Assembly: GCF_024628865.1 (NCBI RefSeq)
Contig: NZ_CP102384.1
Location: 3,731,001 to 3,795,000, forward strand
Length of the DNA: 64,000 nucleotides
Source of the DNA: Sphingopyxis sp. DBS4
GTDB lineage: Bacteria > Pseudomonadota > Alphaproteobacteria > Sphingomonadales > Sphingomonadaceae
Direction: 5' to 3'
Within the stretch, counting starts at the first letter, position 1. Every line of letters starts with the position of its first letter. Below, piece by piece: positions 28,590 to 39,162 of this stretch. The position numbers and the translations under genes are program-made. The notes under the pieces are model-generated. The model was not told the origin of the DNA, ran no database searches, and was given only the letters and a program-made list of their open reading frames with translations.

Positions 28590-28724
28590 ATCCCGCTTTC
28601 CACGCGGACGGTGCTTCCCGCGCCGAAGCTATCGCAAACGGCCGTCCCCCGGCCGGATAGGCATCCCTGCGGATGCACTGAAAACAAAGATTATTTCTCC
28701 TGAATCTCATCCTGGAATCCATCC
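28590..28724 (+). promoter_or_regulatory. Structured leader of rho
   Basis: The leader contains two clean hairpins: CGGCCG around TCCC with CGGCCG (about 28640-28656), and GCATCC-CTGC-GGATGC (about 28661-28676), followed by an A-rich, unstructured run before the ATG. Rho regulates its own leader in E. coli; a similar role here is inference. Confidence 0.4.
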
Positions 28725-29981
28725 ATGCATCTTAAAGAACTCAAGACCAAATCGCCCGCCCAGCTCGTCGAAATGGCCGAGGAACTGGGCGTCGAGGGCG
28801 CCTCGACGCTGCGCAAGCAGGATCTGATGTTCTCGATCCTCAAGGAACTCGCCGAAGAGGGTGAGGAAATCATCGGATCGGGGACGATCGAAGTCCTGCC
28901 CGACAGCTTCGGCTTCCTCCGTTCCTCCGACGCCAATTATCTCGCCGGGCCCGACGACATCTATGTCTCGCCGAACCAGGTTCGCAAATATGGCCTGCGC
29001 ACCGGCGACACCGTCGAGGGCGAGATTCGTGCGCCGCGCGACGGCGAACGCTATTTCGCGCTGACCAGGCTGATCAGCGTCAATTTCGACGATCCCGAGG
29101 CGGTGCGCCACCGCGTCAATTTCGACAACCTCACCCCGCTCTATCCGAACCAGAAATTGTCGCTCGACACGGTCGATCCGACCGTGAAGGACAAGTCGGC
29201 GCGGGTCATCGACCTCGTCAGTCCGCAGGGCAAGGGCCAGCGCGCGCTGATCGTCGCGCCGCCGCGCACCGGCAAGACCGTGCTGCTGCAGAATATCGCC
29301 AAGGCGATCACCGACAATCATCCCGAGGTCTATCTGATCGTCCTCCTCGTCGATGAACGGCCCGAGGAAGTCACCGACATGCAGCGCAGCGTGAAGGGCG
29401 AGGTCGTCTCCTCGACCTTCGACGAGCCCGCGACGCGCCACGTCCAGGTCGCCGAAATGGTGATCGAAAAGGCGAAGCGCCTCGTCGAGCACAAGAAGGA
29501 TGTCGTCATCCTGCTCGACTCGATCACGCGTCTCGGCCGCGCCTACAACACCGTCGTGCCGTCGTCGGGCAAGGTGCTGACCGGCGGCGTCGATGCCAAC
29601 GCGCTCCAGCGCCCGAAGCGTTTCTTCGGCGCCGCGCGCAACATTGAGGAAGGCGGCTCGCTCTCGATCATCGCGACCGCGCTGATCGATACCGGCAGCC
29701 GCATGGACGAAGTGATCTTCGAAGAATTCAAGGGCACGGGTAACAGCGAAATCGTCCTCGACCGCAAGGTTGCCGACAAGCGCATCTTCCCGTCGCTCGA
29801 CGTGGGCAAGTCCGGCACCCGCAAGGAAGAATTGCTCGTCGAGAAGGGCAAGCTTTCGAAGATGTGGGTGCTCCGCCGCATCCTCATGCAGATGGGGACC
29901 GTCGATGCGATGGAATTCCTGCTCGACAAGATCAAGGACAGCAAGACGAACGAAGATTTCTTCGATTCGATGAACCAGTAA
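28725..29981 (+). CDS. rho: Transcription termination factor Rho
   Basis: Hexameric RNA helicase that ends untranslated transcripts. The 418 residues start [20 protein letters not shown] (N-terminal helical domain). The RNA-binding cold-shock-like domain [21 protein letters not shown] follows, then the ATPase core with P-loop APPRTGKT, Walker [11 protein letters not shown] and the Q/R loops. Its neighbours hemJ and mnmE/mnmG are conserved in this origin region. Confidence 0.98.
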   Translation: MHLKELKTKSPAQLVEMAEELGVEGASTLRKQDLMFSILKELAEEGEEIIGSGTIEVLPDSFGFLRSSDANYLAGPDDIYVSPNQVRKYGLRTGDTVEGEIRAPRDGERYFALTRLISVNFDDPEAVRHRVNFDNLTPLYPNQKLSLDTVDPTVKDKSARVIDLVSPQGKGQRALIVAPPRTGKTVLLQNIAKAITDNHPEVYLIVLLVDERPEEVTDMQRSVKGEVVSSTFDEPATRHVQVAEMVIEKAKRLVEHKKDVVILLDSITRLGRAYNTVVPSSGKVLTGGVDANALQRPKRFFGAARNIEEGGSLSIIATALIDTGSRMDEVIFEEFKGTGNSEIVLDRKVADKRIFPSLDVGKSGTRKEELLVEKGKLSKMWVLRRILMQMGTVDAMEFLLDKIKDSKTNEDFFDSMNQ

Positions 29982-29991
29982 GTCCGCGCGC

Positions 29992-30285
29992 GTGGCGGTG
30001 GTCGAACTTGCCTTGCTGCCGGTTCGACCGGGGTTCGAAGCTGCATTCGAGGCGGCCGTCGCCGAGGCGCGGCCGCTGATAGAGGCTTCGCCGGGTTTCC
30101 TCGGGCTCGAAATCCGTCCGCCGCTCGACGCCGGCCAACCCTATCTGCTGGTCGCGCACTGGCGCGCGGTCGCGGATCATCGCGAGGGGTTCCGGCGTTC
30201 GGACAGGTACGAGCGATGGCGCGCGCTGCTGCATCCCTTTTATGATCCGGTTCCCGCGGTCAGCTATTATGGAGAGCCGCTCTGA
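29992..30285 (+). CDS. Antibiotic biosynthesis monooxygenase (ABM) domain protein
   Basis: A 97-residue ferredoxin-like single-domain protein starting at a GTG ten bases after rho. It has the ABM pattern: PGFEAAFEAAVAEARPLIEASPG in the first helix region and YLLVAHWRAVADHREGFRRS before the last helix. Such proteins include small monooxygenases and haem-degrading enzymes, but many have no known reaction. Its stop overlaps the start of the first TerC gene, so rho-ABM-TerC-TerC may be one transcript. Confidence 0.75.
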   Translation: MAVVELALLPVRPGFEAAFEAAVAEARPLIEASPGFLGLEIRPPLDAGQPYLLVAHWRAVADHREGFRRSDRYERWRALLHPFYDPVPAVSYYGEPL

Positions 30286-30938
30286 TGGATTTTTCGGCGA
30301 TCTTCACCGTCTCGGGGCTCGTGCTGCTCGGGCAGATCATCATCGGCGACCTCACCATGGCAGGCGACAACGTGCTGATCATGGGGACGATCGCCGGACG
30401 GCTTCCCGAACGCGAACGCAAGCGGGTGCTGATGCTCGGCGTCGGCATGGCGCTCGTTTTCCTGGTCACTTTCGCGACGATCGCGACGCAGCTTCTCAAG
30501 ATCACCGGCCTCGTGTTCGCGGGCGGGCTGCTGCTGCTCTGGGTCGCCTATAATATGTATCGCGAGATACGGCCCGCGCCCGCCGCCGGTCCGGTCGACG
30601 ATCCCGAAACCCCGGAAATAGAGGGCGAACCGGCGAAGCAGACCTTTTTCAAGGCGGCGGTTTCGATTGCGATCGCCGACCTGTCGATGAGCATCGACAA
30701 CGTCCTGCTCGTCGCGTCGATCGCGCGGGAAAATCCGGCCTTGCTGTTCGTCGGCATGACCTTCACGGTGATCGTCATGGGGCTGGCCGCCAATTATGTC
30801 GCCAAGCTGCTGCAGCGTTATCACTGGATCGCCTGGGTCGGGCTGGTCGTGATCCTCTATGTGGCGCTGAAGATGATTTACGACGGCTGGGTCGATCCGG
30901 TGATCGGACTTGGCCATTTGTTCGGATGGGTGCGCTGA
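30285..30938 (+). CDS. TerC/YjbE-family integral membrane protein (first copy)
   Basis: TerC-family proteins are inner membrane proteins linked to metal (often manganese) export or tellurium resistance. The 217 residues have about seven transmembrane helices and the paired acidic motifs DLTMAGDNVL (residues 22-31) and IADLSMSIDNVLLVA in the second half. A hydrophilic loop of about 30 residues in the middle is acidic. A paralogue follows immediately, suggesting tandem duplication and perhaps a heteromeric transporter. Confidence 0.88.
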   Translation: MDFSAIFTVSGLVLLGQIIIGDLTMAGDNVLIMGTIAGRLPERERKRVLMLGVGMALVFLVTFATIATQLLKITGLVFAGGLLLLWVAYNMYREIRPAPAAGPVDDPETPEIEGEPAKQTFFKAAVSIAIADLSMSIDNVLLVASIARENPALLFVGMTFTVIVMGLAANYVAKLLQRYHWIAWVGLVVILYVALKMIYDGWVDPVIGLGHLFGWVR

Positions 30939-30939
30939 A

Positions 30940-31659
30940 ATGATCGTGGAATTGATGAATTTTGCTGCGGGTGCGGCGCCTTCGGCGGGAATATGGGACG
31001 CGATCGTCCATGATTTCTCGAACATCACCGAACCCGCGGCCTTTGCGGCCTTCATCCAGGTGCTGCTGATCGATCTTGTGCTCGCGGGCGACAATGCGAT
31101 CGTCGTCGGAGCGCTCGCTGCGGGCCTGCCCGCCGATCAGCGCCGCAAGGTGATCCTGATCGGCGTCGGTGCTGCGCTTGTCCTGCGCATCGGCTTCGCG
31201 CTCGTCGTTCAGCAGTTGCTCGGCATCGTCGGGCTGGTGCTCGCGGGCGGGCTGCTGCTGCTCTGGGTCGCGTGGCGCATGTGGCGCGACCTGCGCGGCG
31301 GGCACGGCGAATCGGCGGGCTCGCCCGAGGTCGAGGGCGACGAGGATTCAGGTCTGAAGCCCGCCAAGAGCTTTGTCGCCGCAGCGTGGGGCGTCGCGGT
31401 CGCCGACGTCTCGATGAGTCTCGACAATGTCCTCGCGGTCGCCGGCGCGGCGCGCGAGCATCCGGGCATCCTGATCGTCGGGCTGATCTTCGCGGTCGCG
31501 ATGATGGGCGTCGCGGCGAATATCATCGCCAAATATATCGAGCGCTATCGCTGGATCGCCTGGGTCGGCCTCGCGGTGATCGTCTATGTGGCGGGCAAGA
31601 TGATCTGGGAGGGTTGGCACGACGTCCATCCGCATTTCATGAGCTTTATCGGCGGCTGA
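30940..31659 (+). CDS. TerC/YjbE-family integral membrane protein (second copy)
   Basis: Paralogue of the preceding gene, separated from it by one base. The 239 residues open MIVELMNFAAGAAPSAGIWD, longer at the N-terminus than the first copy. It carries DLVLAGDNAIVV and VADVSMSLDNVLAVAG in place of the equivalent motifs. Helix positions and the YRWIAWVGLAVIVYVAGKMI end match the first copy. An earlier in-frame ATG at 30910 lies inside the first copy and is unlikely. Ion specificity unknown. Confidence 0.86.
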   Translation: MIVELMNFAAGAAPSAGIWDAIVHDFSNITEPAAFAAFIQVLLIDLVLAGDNAIVVGALAAGLPADQRRKVILIGVGAALVLRIGFALVVQQLLGIVGLVLAGGLLLLWVAWRMWRDLRGGHGESAGSPEVEGDEDSGLKPAKSFVAAAWGVAVADVSMSLDNVLAVAGAAREHPGILIVGLIFAVAMMGVAANIIAKYIERYRWIAWVGLAVIVYVAGKMIWEGWHDVHPHFMSFIGG

Positions 31660-31668
31660 TCGGGCGCT

Positions 31669-32142
31669 GTGCTGGACAGCGTCTCTATCGCGCCGCATGA
31701 CGGCTCCATGGCAGATGATGCGATGGTACCGATTGCCCGGATATTGGCGCGAGGCGAGGCGCTGACCGTCGCAGCGATGCTCGATGCCGCCGGGATCATC
31801 GTTCATGTCGGCGGTGAATATTATACGAGCGTTTCGCCCGACATCATTGCGATCGGCGGTTTCCGGCTGACCGTGCCGGCATGGCAATATGAGGATGCCT
31901 CAGAGATCCTTGCCGAGATGCTGGCGGTTCCCGAGAGCCAGCCCGGCGGCCATATGCGGCGCGCGGTCGGACGCCTGGCGCTGGCGACTATGGGGTCGGT
32001 CGCCGTCGTTCTTACCCCTTGTGCCGCGCTCTTCGGGATGAAGGCCTTGATCGCCGTCCTCATCTCACCGGCGATGCTGCTCCAGCTTCCGGTCAATCCG
32101 CTGGGCCGGGGCGATTATTATCTGAGCCCCCGGACCGGTTGA
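31669..32142 (+). CDS. Hypothetical membrane protein with DUF2007-like N-terminus
   Basis: A 157-residue protein from a GTG at 31669, or 144 residues from the ATG at 31708 (MADDAMVPIARILARGEAL). The soluble half, with ARILARGEALTVAAMLDAAGI and a YTSVSPDIIAIGGFRLTVP block, resembles DUF2007 domains. Two hydrophobic helices follow (about residues 104-140). It is co-directional with the TerC pair. I do not recognise a function. Confidence 0.55.
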   Translation: MLDSVSIAPHDGSMADDAMVPIARILARGEALTVAAMLDAAGIIVHVGGEYYTSVSPDIIAIGGFRLTVPAWQYEDASEILAEMLAVPESQPGGHMRRAVGRLALATMGSVAVVLTPCAALFGMKALIAVLISPAMLLQLPVNPLGRGDYYLSPRTG

Positions 32143-32167
32143 ACTCTCGACCCAGAGACCCGATCTG

Positions 32168-32575
32168 ATGGTCATGTCCCAGCTCCACATGACCCGCGTC
32201 GCCGTGGGATGCCCCGACTATCCCTCGCTCGCCGCGCGGATTTCCGCGCGCAGCGAGACAGGGGAGGTTCGCTTCACGACGCGGTTCAAGCCGAAGCGCG
32301 CCGACGAGCTGATCGGCGGCAAGCTGCATTTCATCGTCCGCCATACGCTCGTCGGCCGGGTCGAGATATTGCGCTTCGACGATCGCGACGACGGGCGGAT
32401 CGACATCGTCTGCAAAGGGCTGCTCGAACGCATCCACCCGCAGCCGAAGCGCGCGCATCAGGGCTGGCGCTATCTGACCGACGCCGATGCCCCGAAGGGG
32501 ATCGATGACGACGACGGGATCGCCGACCTGCCGCCCGAACTCTATCGTGAGCTGGCCGAATTGAGCTTGATCTAA
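32168..32575 (+). CDS. DUF1489 family protein
   Basis: An alphaproteobacterial family of unknown function. The 135 residues include the signature FKPKRADELIGGKLHFIV, VEILRFDDRDDGRIDIVC and AHQGWRYLTDADAPKGI. It converges with the next gene, the two stops overlapping by four bases. Nothing in the sequence indicates an enzyme or a DNA-binding domain. Confidence 0.82.
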   Translation: MVMSQLHMTRVAVGCPDYPSLAARISARSETGEVRFTTRFKPKRADELIGGKLHFIVRHTLVGRVEILRFDDRDDGRIDIVCKGLLERIHPQPKRAHQGWRYLTDADAPKGIDDDDGIADLPPELYRELAELSLI

Positions 32576-34149
32576 AGCGCCGCGCGGAAACTGTTCGCGC
32601 GCGCCATCGCCCAATAGCGAGCGCTCGACACCGAATCGGGATCGGCGAGCAGCACCCCGCGATCGTAGAATTTATAGATGCGGTCGATCGAATCCGAGCG
32701 TGCCGAATTGAGCCGTTCGTGGAGGTGGTGCGGCCGGATCGCCCACGGATTGTCGAGCCCCATCGCGCAGCTCAGGTCCCATAGCGCCGACACCGTCGCG
32801 GCCTGGAAACGGCGCACGCGCTCGGCCTTGTCCTCGACCACCAGTCCGCGCTGGCGCCCGGGATCCTGCGTCGCGATGCCGGTCGGGCATTTGTCGGTGT
32901 GGCATTTGAGCGATTGGACGCAGCCGAGCGTGAACATGAAGGCGCGCGCGGCGTTCGACCAGTCGGCGCCGAGCGCGCAGTTGGTCGCAAGCCCCGCCCC
33001 CGAATGCACCTTGCCCGACGCGGCGAGCTTTATCTCTTCCTTGAGCCCGCAGCCGACGAGCGCGTTGCGCACGAAGATCAGCCCTTCGCGGAGCGGCATC
33101 CCGACGCGGTTGGAAAATTCGACCGGCGCCGCGCCGGTCCCGCCCTCGGCGCCGTCGACGACGATGTAATCGAGGCGGATTCCGGTTTCGATCATCGCCT
33201 TCATGACGGCATAGATTTCGTGCGGCTGGCCGACGCAGAGCTTGATGCCGACAGGTTTGCCGCCCGAAAGCTCGCGCAGCTTCGCGGCCCATTCGATCAT
33301 CTCGATCGGGGTCGCGAAGGCCGAATGCGCGGCGGGGGAAATACAATCCTGCCCTTCGGGGACGCCGCGCGTCGCCGCGATCTCGGCGCTGACCTTGGGG
33401 CCGGGCAACACCCCGCCATGCCCCGGTTTCGCGCCCTGACTGAGCTTGATCTCGATCATCCTGACCTGCTCGCTCTGTGCGCGGTCGCGAAAGCGCGCGG
33501 GGTCGAAGCGGCCGGCCTCGTCGCGGCAGCCGAAATAGCCGCTGCCGAGCTCCCACACGATATCGCCGCCATATTTGGCGTGATAGGGGCTGAAGCCGCC
33601 TTCGCCCGTGTCGTGGTAGAAATTGCCGAGCTTGGCGCCGAGGTTGAGCGCCTCGATCGCATTGGCGCCTAGTGAGCCGAAGCTCATCGCCGAGATGTTG
33701 AGCAGCGCGGCGTCATAGGGCCGCGAACATTGCGCGCCACCGACCGTCACCCGCTGCGTGCGGTCATGGTCGTGCTTCGGCGCGATGCTGTGGCTCATCC
33801 ACTCATATTCGTCCGAATAGACGTCGAGTTCGGTGCCGAAAGGATGCGCGTCGAGATCGCCCTTGGCCCGCGCATAGACAAGGTCGCGCTCGGTGCGCGC
33901 GAAGGGGCGGCCCTCGAGCGGGCTTTCGACGATATAGGAATAGAGAAAGGGTCGCAGCGCTTCGAACAGCCAGCGGATGCGCGCGATCAGCGGATAGTTG
34001 CGGCGCAGGCTGTGCTTGCGCTGCACCGCGTCATAGAGGGCGAGAAGGAGAAGCGGCACCCAGGCCACCAGCGTCCAGCGCGCGGGCGGCCACCAGGCCG
34101 CCGCGGCGGCGAGCGCGATCAGGACGGGAAAGGCGATCCAGCGGAGCAT
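32572..34149 (-). CDS. FMN-binding glutamate synthase-family protein, membrane-anchored
   Basis: The body (about residues 100-520) matches the glutamate synthase central/FMN domain: NISAMSFGSLGANAIEALN, GEGGFSPYHAKYGGDIVWE, KPGHGGVLPGPKV, VVDGAEGGTGAAPVEF, and the 3Fe-4S cluster motif CHTDKCPTGIATQDP. No amidotransferase domain is present. Two hydrophobic helices lie at residues 4-18 and 26-42, so it is probably anchored. Stand-alone proteins of this kind are common, but their electron donor and physiological substrate are uncertain. Confidence 0.88.
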   Translation of the reverse strand: MLRWIAFPVLIALAAAAAWWPPARWTLVAWVPLLLLALYDAVQRKHSLRRNYPLIARIRWLFEALRPFLYSYIVESPLEGRPFARTERDLVYARAKGDLDAHPFGTELDVYSDEYEWMSHSIAPKHDHDRTQRVTVGGAQCSRPYDAALLNISAMSFGSLGANAIEALNLGAKLGNFYHDTGEGGFSPYHAKYGGDIVWELGSGYFGCRDEAGRFDPARFRDRAQSEQVRMIEIKLSQGAKPGHGGVLPGPKVSAEIAATRGVPEGQDCISPAAHSAFATPIEMIEWAAKLRELSGGKPVGIKLCVGQPHEIYAVMKAMIETGIRLDYIVVDGAEGGTGAAPVEFSNRVGMPLREGLIFVRNALVGCGLKEEIKLAASGKVHSGAGLATNCALGADWSNAARAFMFTLGCVQSLKCHTDKCPTGIATQDPGRQRGLVVEDKAERVRRFQAATVSALWDLSCAMGLDNPWAIRPHHLHERLNSARSDSIDRIYKFYDRGVLLADPDSVSSARYWAMARANSFRAAL

Positions 34150-34162
34150 CGGCGTATAGGAA

Positions 34163-34561
34163 TCAGCCGGCCTGCGCCGCGAGCATCGCCGCCATCTTTT
34201 CCCACACCTTGTTGATCGCCTTGAGCGGTCGGACCATCACTTTGAAATCTTTTATCTTTCCTTCGCGATTCCAGCGGATGATGTCGACGCCGTTGATCTG
34301 GATGCCGTCGAGTTCGGTCTGGAACTCCAGCATCGCCTGATCGCCTTCGACGATCTCGCGCAGATAGCGGAAATCGTCGCCGCCGAGCGCATGGCTCGCC
34401 GCGTGGAGATAGGCGAAGACCTTGTCGCGCCCTTCCTGCGGTGTGTGTACGACGGGCGAGTGAAACACCGCATCCTTGGCGAGCAGGGCCTTCAGCGCCT
34501 CGGGATCGCCGCCACCCGCCATATAGGCGTGCCAGGCGGCGAGACCCTCATGCGCGCTCAT
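34163..34561 (-). CDS. NTF2-like / SnoaL-type protein
   Basis: A 132-residue cone-fold protein of the NTF2 superfamily: GGDPEALKALLAKDAVFHSPV at the start and an INGVDIIRWNREGKIKDFKVM strand pair near the end, both typical. Such proteins can be small isomerases, hydrolases or binding proteins. Its start overlaps the stop of the dienelactone hydrolase-like gene (ATGA), so the two are co-expressed. Substrate unknown. Confidence 0.8.
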   Translation of the reverse strand: MSAHEGLAAWHAYMAGGGDPEALKALLAKDAVFHSPVVHTPQEGRDKVFAYLHAASHALGGDDFRYLREIVEGDQAMLEFQTELDGIQINGVDIIRWNREGKIKDFKVMVRPLKAINKVWEKMAAMLAAQAG

Positions 34562-35265
34562 GCGAGCTGCTCGGCGAAGAAGGCGCGGGTGCGGCCGTCG
34601 GCGAGTTGTGCCGCTTCCTCGTTGCGCCGATTGCCATGGGTTGCGGCGAACCCATGGTCGAGCCCGTCATAGTCGTAGAGCGTGACCTTCGGGTTCGGGT
34701 CGAGGCCTTCGTGCATCTTCGCCTGCGCTTCGGGGCTGACGAAATGATCGCTCGTCGGGATATGGAGCACGAGCGGATGCGCAATCGCATGGCTTTCACC
34801 CAGCATCTGGTCGATCATCACCCCATAATAGCCGACCGATGCGTCGATGTCGGTGCGCGCCGCGGTCATATAGGCGAGCTTGCCGCCGAGGCAGAAGCCG
34901 ACCGCGCCGACCTTGTTCGCGCCCTGACCGCGGGCCCAACGGATGACAGCCTCGATGTCCTTCACGCCCTTGTCGGCATCGAACTGGCCGAAATAGCCAA
35001 GCGCCTCGTTCATTTCGGTCTCGATATCGGGGTCGAGCTCGATGCCGGGGGCAAAGCGCCAGAAGATATCGGGTGCAACCGCCAGATAGCCCTGTGCCGC
35101 CCAATCGTCGCATTTCTCGCGAATTCCGGCATTCACGCCGAAGATTTCGGGAATGACGATGATCGCGCGCGACGAATCGGCGTCGGGGCGCGCGACATAG
35201 GCGGGAATCGCGCCTTCGCCGTCGAGCGCGGCGATGGTGGTGTTCGTCGGGGAAGGGGCGGACAT
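34558..35265 (-). CDS. Dienelactone hydrolase family protein
   Basis: Alpha/beta hydrolase of 235 residues from the ATG at 35265, with AGGAGAG in front. The catalytic Cys125 lies in GFCLGGK, His is in LDHGFAATHG, and an acidic residue in the HIPTSDHFV region completes the triad typical of DLH enzymes. The family hydrolyses dienelactones in chloroaromatic pathways, but most genomic members lack that context, as here. Coupled to the NTF2-like gene. Confidence 0.87.
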   Translation of the reverse strand: MSAPSPTNTTIAALDGEGAIPAYVARPDADSSRAIIVIPEIFGVNAGIREKCDDWAAQGYLAVAPDIFWRFAPGIELDPDIETEMNEALGYFGQFDADKGVKDIEAVIRWARGQGANKVGAVGFCLGGKLAYMTAARTDIDASVGYYGVMIDQMLGESHAIAHPLVLHIPTSDHFVSPEAQAKMHEGLDPNPKVTLYDYDGLDHGFAATHGNRRNEEAAQLADGRTRAFFAEQLA

Positions 35266-35360
35266 CGGGGAGCTCTCCTGTCTCTTGCTTCTTGGCGGGG
35301 AAAGCGCGAAGCTAGCGGGCCAACGGGCGCGGCTCAAGCGCCGAAGGGGAAGGCCAAGCG

Positions 35361-35653
35361 ATGAAGTTCAATATCGAGATCGATTGCACGCCCGAAGAGG
35401 CGCGTCGGCTGTTCGGGCTTCCCGACCTCGAGCCGCTCCACGACATCTATCTGTCGCGGGTCAAGGAACTGATGGCGAAGGGGATCACCCCCGACATGGT
35501 GCAGACGATGGTCAAGAGCTGGGTGCCGATGGGCGAAAGCGGGCTGGGACTGGTCCAGTCGCTGCTCGGCCAATTCGGCGGCGGATTGATGGGCGGTGCG
35601 TCGAAAGCGTCCGACAAGGGCGACGACGACAAATCCGCCAAGGGACGCAAGAG

Positions 35654-35657
<4 letters not shown>
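35361..35657 (+). CDS. Small conserved protein (DUF6489-like)
   Basis: A 98-residue protein beginning MKFNIEIDCTPEEARRLFGL, followed by MAKGITPDMVQTMVKSWVPMG and a Gly-rich then Lys/Asp-rich tail. It resembles a small family seen beside mnmE in sphingomonads (DUF6489, from memory). It has no transmembrane segment. Its stop overlaps the apparent CTG start of mnmE, so the two are probably translated in a coupled way. Confidence 0.65.
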
Positions 35658-36985
<1,328 letters not shown>

Positions 36986-37001
36986 TGTTCCACGTGGAAC
37001 A
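36986..37001. promoter_or_regulatory. parS centromere site 1
   Basis: TGTTCCACGTGGAACA, a perfect 16-base palindrome matching the ParB recognition sequence. It begins on the base right after the mnmE stop codon and lies 3.9 kb from parB. Confidence 0.92.
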
Positions 37002-37037
37002 AGCTTCATCGCGAGGCTGGGCGAAGCCCCGTTTTTT

Positions 37038-37103
37038 TCACACAAAGACACAAAGAGGGCGCGACCGTGCGATAGGGCGCGCCCTCTTTGTGTCTTTGTG
37101 TGA
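37038..37103. repeat. Long perfect palindrome A (26-bp arms) between mnmE and mnmG
   Basis: Arms 37038-37063 and 37078-37103 are perfectly complementary, with a 14-base loop. The arm is built of 8-base purine-rich units (CACAAAGA repeated) and ends in the outer form ATCTCACACAAAG. Same family as the elements at 37126, 39163, 39344 and 63646. Probably a dispersed REP- or MITE-like element; the RNA or DNA form would be a very stable hairpin. Confidence 0.85.
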
Positions 37104-37125
37104 GATTGTTGGGATTCCGGAAGAA

Positions 37126-37211
37126 ATTATCTCACGCAAAGGCGCGAAGGCGCAAAGATGAGGACCGTGTTCTTCGCGCCTTCGCGCCTTCGCGCCTTTG
37201 CGTGAGATAAT
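37126..37211. repeat. Long perfect palindrome B (28-bp arms) between mnmE and mnmG
   Basis: Arms 37126-37153 and 37184-37211 are perfect complements with a 30-base loop. The arms contain the 8-base unit CGCGAAGG/CGCAAAGG. The right arm has one extra unit relative to the left before the loop, as if a unit had been duplicated. The outer end ATTATCTCACGCAAAGG matches palindrome A. Confidence 0.85.
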
Positions 37212-37254
37212 ATTGGGCGCTACGCGCCGATGGATTTGGAGGCGGCTTTGGGTT

Positions 37255-39141
37255 ATGGGCGCCGCGATCATGCAGAATGAAACGAAATCCGATGTTATCG
37301 TCGTCGGCGGTGGACATGCCGGGACCGAGGCGGCCGCAGCGGCGGCGCGGCTTGGTGCACGCGTCGCGCTCGTCAGTTTCGATCCCGCGCTGATCGGCAC
37401 GATGTCGTGCAATCCCGCGATCGGCGGACTCGGCAAGGGTCACTTGATGCGAGAGGTCGATGCGCTCGACGGCTGGATGGCGCGCGCCGCCGATGCCGCG
37501 GCGATCCATTACCGGATGCTCAACGCGTCGAAGGGCGCGGCGGTGCAGGGGCCGCGCATTCAGGCCGACCGCAAACTCTATCGCGAAGCGATCCAGACCT
37601 TGCTCGCGGCAGAGGAAGGGATTCGCGTCATCGCGGGCGAAGCTGCCGCGCTGATGCTGTCGCCGAACGGCGCACGCATCAAGGGACTCGAGCTTGGCGA
37701 CGGCACGCGCCTGGCGGCCGAGGCAGTGGTGCTTGCGACGGGAACGTTTCTTGGCGGGCGGCTCTTCCGTGGCGAAGAGCGAATGGAAGGCGGCCGCATC
37801 GGCGAGGCCGGTGCCCATCGTCTCGCCGAGCAGCTTCGCGCCGCTGACTTGCCGATGGCGCGGCTCAAGACCGGGACGCCGCCCCGCCTCGACGGGCGGA
37901 CGATCAATTGGGCGCGGCTTGAGGAGCAGCCGTCGGACAGCGCCGAAGGGGCGAACTGGACCTGTTCCACGTGGAACAGCGCTCGAAGTGTGCCGCAGAT
38001 ATTCTGCGCGATTACGCGCACCAACCCCGCGGCGCACGCGATCATCGCCGCGAATCTCGACCGCTCGCCGCTGTTCACCGGCGCGATCGGCGCCGCCGGG
38101 CCGCGCTATTGCCCGTCGATCGAGGACAAAATCCATCGCTTCGCCGACCGCGACGGACATCAGGTGTTTCTGGAGCCCGAAGGACTCGATTCGCCGCTCG
38201 TCTATCCCAACGGCGTTTCGACCTCGCTTCCCGCCGATGTCCAGCTCGCGATGCTGCGCACGATGGCAGGGCTGGAAAAGGTCGAGATGACGGTGCCCGG
38301 TTATGCGGTCGAATATGACCATATCGATCCGCGTGCGCTCGATCGGGGGCTGCAGGTCCGCGCCATCGGTGGGCTATACTGCGCGGGGCAGATCAACGGC
38401 ACGACCGGCTATGAGGAGGCCGCCGCGCAGGGGTTGGTCGCGGGCGCCAATGCGGCGCTCGGCGTTCAGGGCCGTGTGCCGATGATCCTAGACCGCTCTG
38501 AATCCTATATCGGGGTGATGATCGACGATCTGGTGTTGCAGGGCGTGACCGAGCCCTATCGAATGCTTACTGCGCGTGCGGAGTATCGCCTGCGCCTGCG
38601 CGCCGACAATGCTGCGACGCGGCTGACCCCGAAAGGGATCGCGCTGGGGCTCGTGCGGCCCGCGACGGCGGCGCTTTTCGAGGCGCGAATGGCCGAGCGG
38701 GCGGAGGCGCAGGCCCTGCTCGCGGCGCCGGTGGCATCGGCGGACTATGCCGCGATCGGCCTCGCGATTCCGGGCGATGGGGTCGCACGGCGGCGTATCG
38801 ACCTGTTGCGTTTTCCGGACGTCACGCTCGAATCGCTCAAGGCTCTTGCGCCCGAACTCGCTGCGATCGACGCGGCGATCCTGTCGGAACTGGCCGAAGA
38901 TGCGCATTATGCGCCCTATATTGCGCGGCAGGATGCCGAACTGCGCGCGCTCGCGGCGAACGAGGCGATCGTGCTCGATCCGGCGCTCGATTACGGCGCG
39001 ATCGGCGGGCTGTCGCGCGAGATGGTCGAGCGGCTCTCGAAGGCCCGGCCCGAGACATTGGGACAGGCGGCGCGGATCGACGGGGTGACCCCGGCGGCGC
39101 TGACCGCGATCATGGTGCATGGGCGGCGGCGCGCGGCATAG
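37255..39141 (+). CDS. mnmG: tRNA uridine-5-carboxymethylaminomethyl modification enzyme MnmG
   Basis: FAD enzyme that works with MnmE on tRNA wobble uridine. The dinucleotide fold [19 protein letters not shown] is near the N-terminus, then [24 protein letters not shown] and [21 protein letters not shown]. The ATG at 37255 has GGAGG 12 bases upstream; the ATG at 37270 (MQNETKSD) is also possible. A parS site lies inside the gene and encodes CSTWNS in a poorly conserved loop. The product is about 628 residues, normal for the family. Confidence 0.96.
   Translation: MGAAIMQNETKSDVIVVGGGHAGTEAAAAAARLGARVALVSFDPALIGTMSCNPAIGGLGKGHLMREVDALDGWMARAADAAAIHYRMLNASKGAAVQGPRIQADRKLYREAIQTLLAAEEGIRVIAGEAAALMLSPNGARIKGLELGDGTRLAAEAVVLATGTFLGGRLFRGEERMEGGRIGEAGAHRLAEQLRAADLPMARLKTGTPPRLDGRTINWARLEEQPSDSAEGANWTCSTWNSARSVPQIFCAITRTNPAAHAIIAANLDRSPLFTGAIGAAGPRYCPSIEDKIHRFADRDGHQVFLEPEGLDSPLVYPNGVSTSLPADVQLAMLRTMAGLEKVEMTVPGYAVEYDHIDPRALDRGLQVRAIGGLYCAGQINGTTGYEEAAAQGLVAGANAALGVQGRVPMILDRSESYIGVMIDDLVLQGVTEPYRMLTARAEYRLRLRADNAATRLTPKGIALGLVRPATAALFEARMAERAEAQALLAAPVASADYAAIGLAIPGDGVARRRIDLLRFPDVTLESLKALAPELAAIDAAILSELAEDAHYAPYIARQDAELRALAANEAIVLDPALDYGAIGGLSREMVERLSKARPETLGQAARIDGVTPAALTAIMVHGRRRAA
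37963..37978. promoter_or_regulatory. parS centromere site 2, inside mnmG
   Basis: TGTTCCACGTGGAACA, identical to site 1, read through as coding sequence in mnmG. Protein families show this loop to be variable, so the DNA site can be kept without harming the enzyme. Confidence 0.92.
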
Positions 39142-39162
39142 CCGTTTCCAGGGTTTTGATTG

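Noticed and set aside
32572..34149. Possible full glutamate synthase large subunit
   Set aside because: At 525 residues it has only the FMN/iron-sulfur part, with two N-terminal membrane helices and no amidotransferase domain or adjacent small subunit, so gltB was not assigned.
37126..37211. Short tandem repeats suggestive of a CRISPR array
   Set aside because: The units are 8 bases, contiguous and arranged as an inverted repeat; there are no spacers of constant length and no cas genes.
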